From NCBI RefSeq assembly GCF_029395475.1, contig NZ_CP113917.1, positions 2,046,001 through 2,110,000 of the forward strand: a stretch of DNA of 64,000 nt. The letters run 5' to 3'. The notes under the pieces were generated by a model. It saw only the letters and a list, made by a program, of their open reading frames with translations. It made no database searches and had not been told where the DNA came from. This document shows, one piece after another, positions 1 through 10,135 of the stretch (position 1 is its first letter; the number at the start of each line of letters is the position of its first letter). Source of the stretch: Bifidobacterium sp. ESL0775 (GTDB taxonomy: Bacteria > Actinomycetota > Actinomycetes > Actinomycetales > Bifidobacteriaceae). The translations under genes were made by a program, and so were the position numbers.

Positions 1-91
1 CACGCCAAAATGTGTTCGAAAACGAGCATCAGGGCCGGATGCAGCGAAAACGTATCTGAACCCCAATGACTAAGCGCAAATCTTCGGAACG

Positions 92-3000
92 CTACTTCAT
101 GCGCTTCAAGCGAAAACTGAGTCCCAAAGCCGCCGACATCATGAGAAACGCGGTTATGACAATGGAAGCGACTCCGGCACCGGTGGGTGCCAGATTGCGG
201 GTATCGGACTTGGAAGCTTGCTGAGCCCGAAACCGAGTTCTTTTATGCCCAGAGTTTCCTGGACCAAATTGCGTGGCCCTGGACTGATGGTGAGCAAAAG
301 GAGGTCGGTTGTTCACGATCTGGCTGGGATCGCCACCAATCTCACCAAGTTTCGTCCACTCAGCCACCAAGGTGATGTCAGCGGTCACAGGATCGGTGGG
401 ATCGTAAAGCACCATGCTGCGAACAACCGAGTTCACATACCAACCAACGAACCGATAGCCCATACGCATTGGGGTCGGAAGCTCTCCCAAGAGGTCTCCA
501 TCGGCCACCACGCGCGGCGCAATAGGCATACCGCCCCCGGCATCGAACGTGATGATGCGAGCAGTCCTCCAATCCGCGGTAAGCACGACATCCGAGGTCA
601 CCGCCTCGGTGCCGTGGTAGTGAACATGGCCACCGACACCATCCGAAAGCCAACCTTTAAACACATACCCTGGTTTTGCCGACGAGGGCAACGTGCCCAC
701 ATGGCCACCAACAGAGACAATGACATCCGAAGGTTCAGGGGTGCCACCTTGCGCATCGAACGACACCACATTCTCTGTACGCATCCAAACGGGGCGAATC
801 CACACATCATGGTCCGGCATCGTGAAACCGGAGGAAACAAACGTGTTCCAAGGTCCGGAAGCCGAATCGGCTATCTGCCAATGATCGAACCCGTAATGTG
901 CAGGAGCCGAGACTCTGGCCGAAGCCGGTTCGGACAACCCCAAGCCATACTGGCCCGAACCAAGCGGCGGGGCTCCGGACCACGAGCCGCCATTCCAATC
1001 ATAATGGACGGTATGCGAGTTACGGACCCACACGGCTTTCAACGTGAGAGCAGAAGTCACTCTATCCGTCGCGAAATCCCAGGTCGCGCCACCAGGCATG
1101 GTCTCCCAATGGCTCAAATGCCAGCCAGGCTTCACTGTAGACGGCTCGGTGAACGTATCACCGTCATCGACCGCTTTGCTGGCCACCGGCGAACCGCCGT
1201 CGGTGTCGAATGAGACCTCCCACGTAGTCAACGGGCTGATATGACGCGTCACCGTGCCTGAATACACCTCACGACCATCATTCCATCGACCCAAAGAGAT
1301 TTTAAATGCGGCCTTCACCTCATTCACCGATGACGCCACCGACGGCCATGTCACCGTGCCGGTGGACGGATCAAAGGTTGGACCCGCCGGTGTCGTATCT
1401 GAATGGGCCTCATGGGAGCCATCATCGGCATAGTCCGTCCAGGTCCAACCAGACACCAAAAGCGCGTAAGCGTTTCCTGACACCTTGCCAGTCGCAACCG
1501 TCACGTTGTCATACGATATGGCATCCGGAGCAGTTGTGATATGCTGCCCATTGATCTCCAGATTCATGATGTATCCCGAAGATATCTTGGGATATAAGGC
1601 GGATATATCTGAAATCTGATTTTCATTGAGGAAAAGCCCATTCAGATGAGGTATTGCCGCCAAAGGTGCCACATCCGCAATCTTATTGTGATTCAAATAT
1701 AAAGTATCGATTCCACGGAAACCGGCAAGAGGGCGTAAATCGGAAATCCGATTGTATTCCAAAACAAGAAAACCCATTGAATCCAAACCAGAGAGAGGAC
1801 TCAAGTCGGAAATCTCATTGTGCGCCAAAAAAAGATCGGTCACCGTCGAAGGAAGACGTAAGTTTTTGAACAATGAATCGGAAATAGAATTACTCGATAA
1901 ATCCACTTCCCTTATGGTGGTGAAATCACGGAAATCCAAATCCGTCATCCGGTTATGATTCAAGCTAAGTCCATGTACACCGGAAGGAAGCGCAAGTCCG
2001 GCTACGGAAGGCAACCGGTTATAGGCCAAATTAAGGCTGAACAGGCTGGACGGAAGCGCCAGGCTCGATACTGACGTAAGCTCGTTATAACTCAAATCCA
2101 AAGATTTGGCACCGGGCGGCAAAGCCAAGCCGGACACCGACCTAAGGCCGTTGTTATTTAACTCAAAATACTGCACAGAGGCCAAACCAGGTGTATCGAA
2201 ATTCAAATCAGTCATCTGGTTATGATTCAAGAGAAGATATTCCACACTTGGTGCAAGACTCAGGCCAGACACGGAAACGAACAGATTGTAAGTCAAATCA
2301 AGAGAACGCAAACCGGTGACACCGCTTAGCGAAGGCAATTTCGTAGAATCTGGCAACCGGTTATGCTGCACATAAAAATACAGTAAACCAGCGGGAAGCG
2401 ATAACGCGGATGCATCGGTAATCTCATTGTAGCTAAGATCAAGCGATATCAACGTAGATGACAATGACAAACCCGACAGATCCATCAGCCGATTGTGCGA
2501 CAAGCCAAGAGCCGTCAATGCGGGATAACCCGACATATTGGGGAGTTGAGAGACGCTCGCGATTGCATTGCTATCCAAAGACAGGCTATTCAAATAAGAA
2601 AACGACGGCAGCGACGACGCATCGGCAAGCCCTATCTTGGATAAGCCAAGTTGCTGTAATAACGGGAAACAAGCCAGTTGAGGCAGGAAGCCTCCAATAG
2701 ACCCGGCAAGCGCGGGGTTGTTCCCCAAGTCAAGGACTCCAAAGTGCGAATCAGATGACAAAAGAGGCAGATTCGAGATATCCGTCAATTTGTTGGACGA
2801 AAGGTCAAGACCCTTCAAGTTCGTAAGCCGCGACAGATCGGGAATGGTTTCGATTTGATTGTTCCGCAAATCAACATATTGGACATATCCGCTATTCGAC
2901 AACTGAGTAAGATTTGAAAGCGGGGATATGTCGATGATCTTGTTGCTGTTAAGATCAAGCTTAGAAAGGCGGGTAGCGCCTGACAGAGGGCCAATATCGG

Positions 3001-3877
3001 CAATCTTATTCCCGCTGAGATCGAGCTCAACAAGCTGGGAAAGATTTGACAGAGGACCAATATCGGCAACATTGTTATGCGCCAGATTCAAGTAAGACAA
3101 ATTCGTCAGATTTTGCAAGGCGGTAATATCCGAAACCGAATTATAACCAAGTTTCAGAGAAGTGAGATCATGGAGATTCGCCAGAGGTGTGAGATCTGAA
3201 ACCGAATTATCCTGCATCGAAATGCTTTGCAGATTTACAAGCTTTTCCACGCCATTGAGACTGCGGACCTGGTCATTATCATAATCAGTGTTGATATAAG
3301 TGATGCGTGTGGCCATGGACATGGTGAACGTATCACCAGTGGTCACAATGCCACCTAGAATTCTTTGTGCCACAGATGCCACTGCCGTTGCTAGATTGGC
3401 ATCCGGAAAACAATCCGCAATCGTGCTCGAGCCGACCGTGCAACTGCTTTGCGGGCCAACTGCGCCTGGAGATGACAATCCCTGCGTCGAGGGAAACGCT
3501 GGTTGCCTCTTCTTTTTCATAGGTTGAAGCTGCGACTGCGGCTGCGTGCCTTCGGGTTTCTTCGTCCCTTCGCTTTCCGGGGCTTCGGGCTTTGAGGCCT
3601 GATTGGGATTCGTCGCCTCATCAGACCCCTTTGATTCGGAATCTGGTTTGTTGAAACCAGGCTGTTTTTCTTTTCCATCTTGACCCAATTGTGGCGCTGA
3701 TTGAATCTTCGCTTGGCCAACCGACCTGCCGCTGACTGTAGGCTGCGCCGCCACGGCACCGGAAGGCAACATTATCGCCATACCCGCAATCAACGCGACC
3801 ACGGTAAAGAACGCCTTCCGCGTTACGACTTTCCCGCGTCTCTTCACACGGCGCCATAATTCCCTTAAATATGACAC
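92..3877 (-). CDS. Cell-wall-anchored LRR / InlB-repeat surface protein
   Basis: Predicted secreted, wall-anchored protein of about 1261 residues. A basic N-terminus and hydrophobic stretch ending in GAVAAQ (around residue 45) form a signal peptide. A Pro/Lys/Ser-rich spacer follows to about residue 150. Then comes a long array of roughly 22-residue leucine-rich repeats of the internalin type (pattern LxxLxxLxLxxNxIxDIxPL), about residues 200-790. After an Ig-like stretch there are three to four Listeria-Bacteroides (InlB B-type) repeats with GW or HW cores, about 890-1180. The C-terminus has LAPTG, then a hydrophobic helix and RLKRMK, which is a sortase signal. I chose GTG at 3877 because GGAGAG lies 7 nt upstream; the frame also opens at GTG 3904. 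Base composition is more AT-rich than the neighbours, suggesting variable or acquired DNA. Role in adhesion is inferred from domain type only. Confidence 0.85.
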   Translation of the reverse strand: MSYLRELWRRVKRRGKVVTRKAFFTVVALIAGMAIMLPSGAVAAQPTVSGRSVGQAKIQSAPQLGQDGKEKQPGFNKPDSESKGSDEATNPNQASKPEAPESEGTKKPEGTQPQSQLQPMKKKRQPAFPSTQGLSSPGAVGPQSSCTVGSSTIADCFPDANLATAVASVAQRILGGIVTTGDTFTMSMATRITYINTDYDNDQVRSLNGVEKLVNLQSISMQDNSVSDLTPLANLHDLTSLKLGYNSVSDITALQNLTNLSYLNLAHNNVADIGPLSNLSQLVELDLSGNKIADIGPLSGATRLSKLDLNSNKIIDISPLSNLTQLSNSGYVQYVDLRNNQIETIPDLSRLTNLKGLDLSSNKLTDISNLPLLSSDSHFGVLDLGNNPALAGSIGGFLPQLACFPLLQQLGLSKIGLADASSLPSFSYLNSLSLDSNAIASVSQLPNMSGYPALTALGLSHNRLMDLSGLSLSSTLISLDLSYNEITDASALSLPAGLLYFYVQHNRLPDSTKLPSLSGVTGLRSLDLTYNLFVSVSGLSLAPSVEYLLLNHNQMTDLNFDTPGLASVQYFELNNNGLRSVSGLALPPGAKSLDLSYNELTSVSSLALPSSLFSLNLAYNRLPSVAGLALPSGVHGLSLNHNRMTDLDFRDFTTIREVDLSSNSISDSLFKNLRLPSTVTDLFLAHNEISDLSPLSGLDSMGFLVLEYNRISDLRPLAGFRGIDTLYLNHNKIADVAPLAAIPHLNGLFLNENQISDISALYPKISSGYIMNLEINGQHITTAPDAISYDNVTVATGKVSGNAYALLVSGWTWTDYADDGSHEAHSDTTPAGPTFDPSTGTVTWPSVASSVNEVKAAFKISLGRWNDGREVYSGTVTRHISPLTTWEVSFDTDGGSPVASKAVDDGDTFTEPSTVKPGWHLSHWETMPGGATWDFATDRVTSALTLKAVWVRNSHTVHYDWNGGSWSGAPPLGSGQYGLGLSEPASARVSAPAHYGFDHWQIADSASGPWNTFVSSGFTMPDHDVWIRPVWMRTENVVSFDAQGGTPEPSDVIVSVGGHVGTLPSSAKPGYVFKGWLSDGVGGHVHYHGTEAVTSDVVLTADWRTARIITFDAGGGMPIAPRVVADGDLLGELPTPMRMGYRFVGWYVNSVVRSMVLYDPTDPVTADITLVAEWTKLGEIGGDPSQIVNNRPPFAHHQSRATQFGPGNSGHKRTRFRAQQASKSDTRNLAPTGAGVASIVITAFLMMSAALGLSFRLKRMK

Positions 3878-3959
3878 ACGCAATCGCTCTCCTTTTGAAA
3901 GCACTCATATACATGACGCACATAGGCCAAAATGCGAAATATCAAGCAATACAATGCTT

Positions 3960-3989
3960 AGTATAATAATACAGAGACAGTAAGCGCAA
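3960..3989 (-). promoter_or_regulatory. Candidate promoter of the LRR surface protein gene
   Basis: Read on the minus strand, TTGCGC (3984-3989) and TATACT (3960-3965) are separated by 18 nt, about 80 nt before the chosen start. The surrounding 100 bases are strikingly AT-rich. No other functional element is recognisable in the rest of the 3878-4157 gap. Confidence 0.35.
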
Positions 3990-4157
3990 TTATTGAGCAA
4001 ATTATTATATATAGCGTATTTATTTATCTGGCAACAGTAAAAAATGTTTACGATATTCCGCAATGAATATCATTTTGAAAGGTCCGATTCCGACGGACTA
4101 GGGCAATGGCACCTTGGCAACCGCCAAAAAGCCTTTCAGCGACAGGACTTTAGTATG

Positions 4158-4195
4158 AAAAACCGGTTGGTTGGGCTTCTATCCAACCAACCGGT
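4158..4195 (-). terminator. Rho-independent terminator after gatB
   Basis: A perfect 13-bp inverted repeat, ACCGGTTGGTTGG (4162-4174) and its complement (4183-4195), has an 8-nt loop. On the minus strand it is followed by five T residues (4158-4162). It lies downstream of gatB and is oriented to end the gatCAB transcript. Confidence 0.8.
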
Positions 4196-4364
4196 GGCAC
4201 ACCAGGCATGCGGTTTCATCGTCGAATTTACTTGTAAGCGGGAACCAAACCGTTCTAGCTGAAACTCGCTCGCCAAGCCCTTGGTTTAACCTTCGTGCTC
4301 GTAGTTCGCGCTTACCTCGACTGCCCGGAAGCCCTTGGAGCTTCCGGCTTAACGCCTCAGCGCA

Positions 4365-5864
4365 TCAGCCCCTCATTTTCTTGATGACCAGAGCGCTGAC
4401 GGCCTTGGCGTCGGCCTGACCGTGGGTGGCGCGCATGACGGCGCCGATGATGGCGCCCATCGGCTTCATGTTGCCGCTCTTGAGCTTCTCGGCCACATCC
4501 GGGTTGGCGGCGAGGGCCTCGTCAATCGCCTTGTCGAGCGCACCGTCGTCGGAAACGACCTGATAGCCGTGCTTCTTCACCACTTCGTCAGGCGTGCCTT
4601 CGCCAGCGAGCACGCCGGTGACGGTCTGCTTGGCGAGCTTGTCGTTGAGCTTGCCGTCGGCGACGAGCTTTTCGACCTCGGCCACGTCGGCCGGAGTGAT
4701 CGGCAGCTCTTCAAGCGAGAGGCTGCGCTCATTGGCGACGCGCGAGATCTCGCCGAGCCACCACTTGCGGGCACCGGCAGCGGTCGCGCCGTCCTTGACG
4801 GTCTCTTCGACCAAGTCAAGCGCGTCGGCGTTGATGATGTCGCGCATCTCGAGGTCGCTGAGCTTCCATTCCTTCTGCAGGCGGGCGCGGTGCTCGCGCG
4901 GCATCTCAGGCATGGTCTTGGCGATTTCGTCGATGTGCTCCTTGGTGATGTGCAGCATCACGAGGTCGGGATCAGGGAAGTAACGGTAATCGTTCGCGTC
5001 GGACTTCACACGGCCGCCGGCCGTGGTCTGCGTGGCCTCGTCCCAGTGGCGGGTCTCCTGCAGGATCTCGCCGCCCTCATCCAAGATGGCCGCCTGACGA
5101 CGGATCTCGTACTGCAAGGTCTTCTTGATACCGCGGAAGGTGTTGACGTTCTTGGTCTCGCTACGGGTGCCGAGCTTGATCTCGCCCTTCTTACGCAACG
5201 AGATGTTGACGTCGGCGCGCATGTTGCCCTGCTCCATGCGGCCGTGGGAGATGCCCAAGGCACGCACGATGTCGCGAATGGCACGCATGTAGGCGTCCGC
5301 AATCTCCGGAACGCGATCGCCGCCGCCCTCGACGGGCTTGGTGACGATCTCGATCAGCGGGACGCCGGCGCGGTTGTAGTCAACCAGCGAATGATCGGCA
5401 CCTTCGATACGGCCGTCTGCACCGCCCACGTGGGTGTTCTTGCCGGCGTCGTCCTCGATGTGGGCGCGCTCGATCGGCACGCGGAACGTGCTGCCGTCGT
5501 CAAGCTCGACGTCGAGGTAGCCATTGCCGTTGGTCGGCTTGTCAAACTGCGAGATCTGATAGTCGCGAGGCATATCCGGGTAGAAGTAGTTCTTACGGGC
5601 GAACTGGCTCCACTCGTTGATCTGGCAATGCAGCGCCAGACCCAGCTTGATCGCGAAATCGACGGCGGTCTTGTTGACCACCGGAAGCGAACCTGGCAGG
5701 CCGAGGCTTACCGGGGTCAGCTCCGTGTTCGGCTCCGCGCCGAACTCCTCGTGCGCCGGGCAGAACAGCTTGGTCTGCGTGCACAGCTCGACGTGGGTTT
5801 CCAGACCGAATACCGGGTCAAATTCCTTGACGGCATCGGAATATTTCATCAATTTTTCAGCCAT
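4365..5864 (-). CDS. gatB: Asp/Glu-tRNA amidotransferase subunit B
   Basis: GatB is the tRNA-recognition and kinase subunit of the heterotrimeric GatCAB amidotransferase. It phosphorylates the misacylated Glu on tRNA-Gln (or Asp on tRNA-Asn) so that ammonia from GatA can amidate it. The 499 residues match the usual length. The N-terminus shows the GLETHVEL start of the family core, then the [15 protein letters not shown] and [12 protein letters not shown] motifs. The last 150 residues form the YqeY-like tRNA-binding tail, ending in ALVIKKM. ATG at 5864 has AAGGAG about 8 nt upstream. It is the last gene of gatC-gatA-gatB and starts 24 nt after gatA. Confidence 0.98.
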   Translation of the reverse strand: MAEKLMKYSDAVKEFDPVFGLETHVELCTQTKLFCPAHEEFGAEPNTELTPVSLGLPGSLPVVNKTAVDFAIKLGLALHCQINEWSQFARKNYFYPDMPRDYQISQFDKPTNGNGYLDVELDDGSTFRVPIERAHIEDDAGKNTHVGGADGRIEGADHSLVDYNRAGVPLIEIVTKPVEGGGDRVPEIADAYMRAIRDIVRALGISHGRMEQGNMRADVNISLRKKGEIKLGTRSETKNVNTFRGIKKTLQYEIRRQAAILDEGGEILQETRHWDEATQTTAGGRVKSDANDYRYFPDPDLVMLHITKEHIDEIAKTMPEMPREHRARLQKEWKLSDLEMRDIINADALDLVEETVKDGATAAGARKWWLGEISRVANERSLSLEELPITPADVAEVEKLVADGKLNDKLAKQTVTGVLAGEGTPDEVVKKHGYQVVSDDGALDKAIDEALAANPDVAEKLKSGNMKPMGAIIGAVMRATHGQADAKAVSALVIKKMRG

Positions 5865-5888
5865 GATTTTATGCTCCTTGCCGTCCGA

Positions 5889-7427
5889 TTACTTTGTGTT
5901 GCCAAGCCACGGGGTCTTGAGGGACTGCCAGATCGGGCCGCCCCACTGCTCCTCGAGGGCCGCTTCGAGCGCGGCCGCGGGCTTGTACATCTGCTCGTCG
6001 TGCTTCTGCGGGGCCATGAACTGGAAACCGACCGGCAGACCGTCGTCCGAAAGACCGGCGGGAATGCTCATCGCGGGGATTCCGGCCATGTTCGCCGGAA
6101 TCGTGGCGACATCGCTCATATACATCGTCAGCGGATCGCTCAGCTTCTCGCCCAACTTGAAGGCGGTGGTCGGCGAGGTCGGCGCGACCAGCACGTCGGC
6201 CTTCTCAAACGACTTCGCGAAGTCGTCGATGATCAGGGTGCGAACCTTCTGCGCCGAGCCATACCACGCGTCGTAGTAACCGGCGGAAAGGGCGTAGATG
6301 CCAAGGATGATACGGCGCTTGACCTCGTCGCCGAATCCGGCCTCACGGGTGTAGGCCATCATGTTGGCGGCGGTCTGCGGAACGCCTTCGGGCGGCATCA
6401 CGCGCAGGCCATAACGCATGCCATCGTAACGGGCCAGGTTGGAGCTGACCTCGGACGGCATGATGATGTAGTAGGCCGCGAGCGCATATTCAAGATGCGG
6501 GCAATCGACCTCGACGACTTCGGCGCCCATACTTTGCAAAAGCTGGACGGCCTCATTGAAACGGGACTCGACGCCGGGCTGGTAGCCGTCGCCGCTCAGT
6601 TGCTTGACGAGGCCTACGCGCACACCCTTGAGGTCACGCTTGTAGCCTTCGCGGGCAGCTTTGGAAATCGGCGGGACATCCATCGGGATGGACGTGGAAT
6701 CACGCACGTCGTGGCCGCCGATTATCTCCTGCAACAGCGCGGAATCGAGCACGTTGCGGGAAACGGGGCCGATCTGGTCAAGTGAGCTCGCCATGGCGAT
6801 CGCGCCGAAACGGGAGACACCGCCATACGTGGGCTTGACGCCAACCGTACCGGTCAACGAGCCGGGCTGGCGAATCGAGCCGCCGGTATCGGTGCCGAGC
6901 GCGAGCGGGGCCTCAAACGCGGCCACCGCGGAAGCGGAACCACCGCCGGAACCACCGGGGACGCGCGAGGTATCCCAAGGATTGTGGGTCGGGCCATACG
7001 CGGAATGCTCCGTGGAGGAACCCTGCGCGAACTCGTCAAGGTTGGTCTTGCCGAGCAACGGCATGCCGGCGGCCTTGAGCTTCTTGATGACCGTAGCATC
7101 GTACGGCGGGACCCAGCCCTCGAGAATCTTCGAGGCGGCCGTCGTGGGGATGCCCTTGGTGACGATCATGTCCTTGATGGCGATCGGCACACCGGCAAGT
7201 TCCGGCAGGCCTTCCGTATCGCCCGCAGCGTTCTTCTTGTCGAATTCGTCGGCCTGGGCGCGGGCCTCGTCGGCGGCAACGTGAAGGAAGGCGTGCAGAT
7301 CCGGCTCGGCTGCATTGATCACGTCAAGTTCGGCATCGACCAGCTCGCGGCTGGAGACTTCCTTGTTGCGAATCTTCTCCGCCATCTGCGCGGCGTTGAG
7401 CTTCACCAATTCGTTTGTTTCGGACAT
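5889..7427 (-). CDS. gatA: Asp/Glu-tRNA amidotransferase subunit A (amidase)
   Basis: GatA is the glutaminase/amidase subunit of GatCAB. It releases ammonia from glutamine and channels it to GatB. At 512 residues it is somewhat longer than the roughly 485 typical of the family. The amidase-signature core is visible as AIKDMI (catalytic Lys near residue 86) and the glycine/serine-rich GGSGGGSAS segment holding the Ser residues of the Ser-cisSer-Lys triad (around residues 160-190). The more usual form is GGSSGGSA. The chosen ATG at 7427 overlaps the gatC stop by 1 nt, with GGAGG 9 nt upstream inside gatC. A GTG at 7430 is an alternative start. The overlap implies translational coupling with gatC. 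Confidence 0.97.
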   Translation of the reverse strand: MSETNELVKLNAAQMAEKIRNKEVSSRELVDAELDVINAAEPDLHAFLHVAADEARAQADEFDKKNAAGDTEGLPELAGVPIAIKDMIVTKGIPTTAASKILEGWVPPYDATVIKKLKAAGMPLLGKTNLDEFAQGSSTEHSAYGPTHNPWDTSRVPGGSGGGSASAVAAFEAPLALGTDTGGSIRQPGSLTGTVGVKPTYGGVSRFGAIAMASSLDQIGPVSRNVLDSALLQEIIGGHDVRDSTSIPMDVPPISKAAREGYKRDLKGVRVGLVKQLSGDGYQPGVESRFNEAVQLLQSMGAEVVEVDCPHLEYALAAYYIIMPSEVSSNLARYDGMRYGLRVMPPEGVPQTAANMMAYTREAGFGDEVKRRIILGIYALSAGYYDAWYGSAQKVRTLIIDDFAKSFEKADVLVAPTSPTTAFKLGEKLSDPLTMYMSDVATIPANMAGIPAMSIPAGLSDDGLPVGFQFMAPQKHDEQMYKPAAALEAALEEQWGGPIWQSLKTPWLGNTK

Positions 7428-7726
7428 CACTCGTCACCTCCAAGGATTCGCGGCGCCACGAACATGCCGTCTTCCGTGGCGGGAGCGCCGGAAAGCGCCT
7501 CCTCGCGGGTCAGCGGCTTTTCGGGGACATCGGGGCGCAGATACGCCTCAAGCGGGACCGGGTTGGCAGTGGGTTCGACGTCGTCGGACGCGACTTCCTG
7601 CACCTTGTTGATGGAATCGGCGATGACGTTCAACTCGCCTTGCATGCGGGTCGCTTCCTCGTCGGTGAGCGCGATCTGGGCGAGATGGCCCAGATGCTCG
7701 ACTGTTTCTCTTGTGAAAGTAGGCAT
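7427..7726 (-). CDS. gatC: Asp/Glu-tRNA amidotransferase subunit C
   Basis: A small protein (99 residues) that wraps around GatA and stabilises the GatA-GatB interface of the amidotransferase. It begins [22 protein letters not shown], the helical start typical of GatC, and contains a [10 protein letters not shown] segment matching the family's conserved VxPTxHP region with Asn replacing His. It is the first gene of the gatCAB operon; its stop overlaps the start of gatA. Confidence 0.96.
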   Translation of the reverse strand: MPTFTRETVEHLGHLAQIALTDEEATRMQGELNVIADSINKVQEVASDDVEPTANPVPLEAYLRPDVPEKPLTREEALSGAPATEDGMFVAPRILGGDE

Positions 7727-7838
7727 AACCTTAACTATATGAGTCGTCTGTGACGTTCAGATAACGGAATTCATCCCTAAAAGCAATCCAACCGATGATA
7801 AATCGGCATTCGTGCGCAAACCGTCATCAACAAGACAA

Positions 7839-7960
7839 TCCTGCTGGAAAACGTACACTTTGAACCACTAAAAGTACGTTCACCAGCAGGACATCTTGTT
7901 TGCAACGCTACCGTTTTATCGCTAGCAGGATTACCACGTTTCCAACGATACCGTCTTATT
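7839..7960. repeat. Intergenic imperfect palindrome plus 40-bp direct repeat
   Basis: Two 18-nt arms, TCCTGCTGGAAAACGTAC (7839-7856) and its near complement (7874-7891), match at 16 of 18 positions. The right arm then runs into a roughly 40-bp imperfect direct repeat: AGCAGGA recurs at 7885 and 7924, and CAACGnTACCGTnTTAT at 7903 and 7943. The element sits in the gap between the ABC permease stop and gatC. It may fold as a transcription end for the ABC genes but has no clear T-tract. Confidence 0.5.
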
Positions 7961-8010
7961 CACACGGAATTCGTCTTGCCATGGCACAACGTGCGGTCAA
8001 GCCACACCAT

Positions 8011-9024
8011 TTACTTCACATCACGCTTACTGACGAGGAGCGTGCCGATGACATAGAAGACCACGGTCCAGGCCAGCATGATCAGACCGCTCTGCCACCA
8101 ACCCGGAACCGGCCAACCCTTCGGCACCATGCCGGCCTCGATTTCCGCGGCCCGCCCCGTCAGGAACGTGTTCACCAAACTCGATGGCATCAGCCGCGAG
8201 CACCAATTGGCCCAGAGCATGTGCCTCGAAAGGTTGGAAATGATGCCGAAAATCGAAGTGGCCATCATATAGATCACGACGAAAATGACCACGGCACCGG
8301 CCGTCGAACGCACCATCGCTCCCAGTCCCAGTGCGAATTCCGTGACCAATGTCGTCATCGCGGCACCACCGAGAATGACGATCAACGGAAGCCAACGCTC
8401 CTTCGAACCGAGCGGTGTCTGCTTGGATCCGGCGAACAACACCTCGACCACACCCCAGGAAATCAGCAGTGTGACCAGCGAAAGCGTAAAGGAGTAAATC
8501 GCCACCGCGACGGCCTTCGCATTCATGAACATCACACGCCGCGGGTTGACGACCAGCGACATCTGCACCGACGAGGTCGTGTATTCGCCGGTGATCGACA
8601 AGATCGCGACCACGCCTATCAGCACGATGCCGATGGCGAGGCTCTGCGAGACGCACTCGAGCACGATAGAACGCGGAATCGGCCGAGCCATCGCCATCCA
8701 TTTGCCTTTGTCGTTGTAATGACTCTCCTGCTTGATGCCCCAAGCGAACAGGGCGGAAAAGCCAAGTGCCGTGAGGAAGGAGATGGCCGAGAGCCAGAGC
8801 GTTGAAGCGATGCTGAACAACTTCAACAGTTCGGAGCGGATGCTGCCGAAGAAGCTCAGACGCACATGGGCCATGCTGCGGTTGCGGTTGAGGTTCGCGG
8901 GACGTAGATTGGAAACCGCCGTTGGCCGCTTTTGCACGGTCTTTTGGTTCGTCGCATTCGTTGTCGTGCTTTTCGTGTTTATCATCATCGTCACGTTCGT
9001 GTTCGTCATTGCATTCGTCGTCAT
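8011..9024 (-). CDS. ABC-2 type exporter permease
   Basis: Membrane subunit of a two-gene ABC system, coupled by a 4-nt ATGA overlap to the ATPase gene just upstream. About six hydrophobic segments are seen: near residues 70-90 (LWLSAISFLTALGFSALFAW), 125-150, 165-190, 210-235, 245-265 and 305-330. This is the usual ABC-2 layout. The substrate cannot be read from the sequence. The first 50 residues are an unusual Asn/Thr-rich tail encoded by short repetitive DNA. An internal ATG at 8874 (MAHVRLSFFG) would give a more typical 287-residue protein and is a plausible alternative start. Confidence 0.85.
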   Translation of the reverse strand: MTTNAMTNTNVTMMINTKSTTTNATNQKTVQKRPTAVSNLRPANLNRNRSMAHVRLSFFGSIRSELLKLFSIASTLWLSAISFLTALGFSALFAWGIKQESHYNDKGKWMAMARPIPRSIVLECVSQSLAIGIVLIGVVAILSITGEYTTSSVQMSLVVNPRRVMFMNAKAVAVAIYSFTLSLVTLLISWGVVEVLFAGSKQTPLGSKERWLPLIVILGGAAMTTLVTEFALGLGAMVRSTAGAVVIFVVIYMMATSIFGIISNLSRHMLWANWCSRLMPSSLVNTFLTGRAAEIEAGMVPKGWPVPGWWQSGLIMLAWTVVFYVIGTLLVSKRDVK

Positions 9025-10016
9025 CGCGCCTGTCCCCCGTTCTGCTGCATTGCGTTGGTATATCGAACTGGCTGCTGGCCGGGCAATTCGCGAGTCACAT
9101 ACTCCGCCTGCGAATGGGTGAGCGCCATGTAGGCCTCTTCTAGCGAAACCTTTTCCTCTACCAGCTCGTAAGTCACCAATTGCGCTTGGGCGAAGACCTG
9201 GGCTGCTGCCTTAAGATCGGCTCCGGTGATATGGAACACGGCGCCTTCACGCGGGTCGGAGGCGGAACGTTGGTCGGATTTCACCTTCACTTGCGGAGCG
9301 CTGGCGAAAATGGCGATGAGTTTTTGCGGCTCCGGGGTGACCACGCGGATGGAATTGGTGGAATGCTCGGCGACGAAATCGTTGACGGTGGTCGTCTCGA
9401 GGATTTTGCCCTGTCCGATGATGACCAGGTTGTCGGCGGTAAGCGCGACCTCGCTCATCAGATGCGAGCTCAGCAGCACCGCGCGTCCTTCGCTGGCACA
9501 ATAGCGGCAGAGCTCACGCACCCATTTGACGCCTTCGGGGTCCAAGCCGTTGACCGGCTCGTCCAGGACCAGATTGTGAGGGTCACCCAATAGGGCGGCG
9601 GCGATGGAAAGCCGCTGGCTCATTCCTAGAGAGAAGTTGCCGGCCTTGCGCTTCTTGACGCTGGCAAGGCCGGTCATATCGATGACCTCGTCGACGCGGC
9701 GTTTGGAAATGCCGTTGGTCAGCGCGAGCGAGCGCAGATGGTCGTAAGCGGAACGGTTTTTGTGGGCGGACTTGGCATCGAGCACGGCACCCACGCACGT
9801 CATCGGGGCGCCGGCCTTGCGGAAGTCTCCGCCGTCGATGAGCGCCTGCCCGGAATCCGCGGAAATCAGGCCAAGCGTCGCCCTCATCGTGGTGGATTTC
9901 CCTGCGCCGTTGGGGCCGAGAAAGCCCGTTACTTTGCCGTCTTCGGCGGTGAAACTGACGTTGTCAAGCGCGACTTTGGACCCGAATCGCTTGCTCAAAT
10001 TGGTTATTTGAATCAT
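9021..10016 (-). CDS. ABC exporter ATP-binding protein
   Basis: Cytoplasmic ATPase partner of the adjacent permease, of the DrrA/CcmA-like exporter class. Walker A is GPNGAGKST (about residues 34-42), the signature region is FSLGMSQRLSIAAALL, Walker B is LVLDEPVNGLDPEG, and the switch His lies in LLSSHLMSEV. The C-terminal 100 residues form an extra domain typical of bacitracin/antibiotic-type exporters. The frame remains open upstream, but ATG at 10016 (MIQITNLSKRF) is where family similarity starts. A drug, peptide or lipid export role is possible but not shown. Confidence 0.9.
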   Translation of the reverse strand: MIQITNLSKRFGSKVALDNVSFTAEDGKVTGFLGPNGAGKSTTMRATLGLISADSGQALIDGGDFRKAGAPMTCVGAVLDAKSAHKNRSAYDHLRSLALTNGISKRRVDEVIDMTGLASVKKRKAGNFSLGMSQRLSIAAALLGDPHNLVLDEPVNGLDPEGVKWVRELCRYCASEGRAVLLSSHLMSEVALTADNLVIIGQGKILETTTVNDFVAEHSTNSIRVVTPEPQKLIAIFASAPQVKVKSDQRSASDPREGAVFHITGADLKAAAQVFAQAQLVTYELVEEKVSLEEAYMALTHSQAEYVTRELPGQQPVRYTNAMQQNGGQAR

Positions 10017-10135
10017 GAGTTCAATATAACATGCGAGCAAAAAGGCCAAAGCCGGTCTAGGGGAGGTTTCAGGGTCCGCTCAGGGATAAATCAGGGTTCG
10101 CTCTCTGAGTTCATTGCGTTGCCTTACCTGTACAT

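Noticed and set aside
4044..4262. 72-codon plus-strand frame in the gap after gatB
   Set aside because: It spans the gatB terminator hairpin, lacks a good ribosome-binding site and has no recognisable similarity.
4422..6785. Very long plus-strand open frame opposite gatB/gatA
   Set aside because: It is the mirror of two strongly conserved GatB/GatA genes, has no family similarity and no ribosome-binding site; high GC favours such antisense frames.
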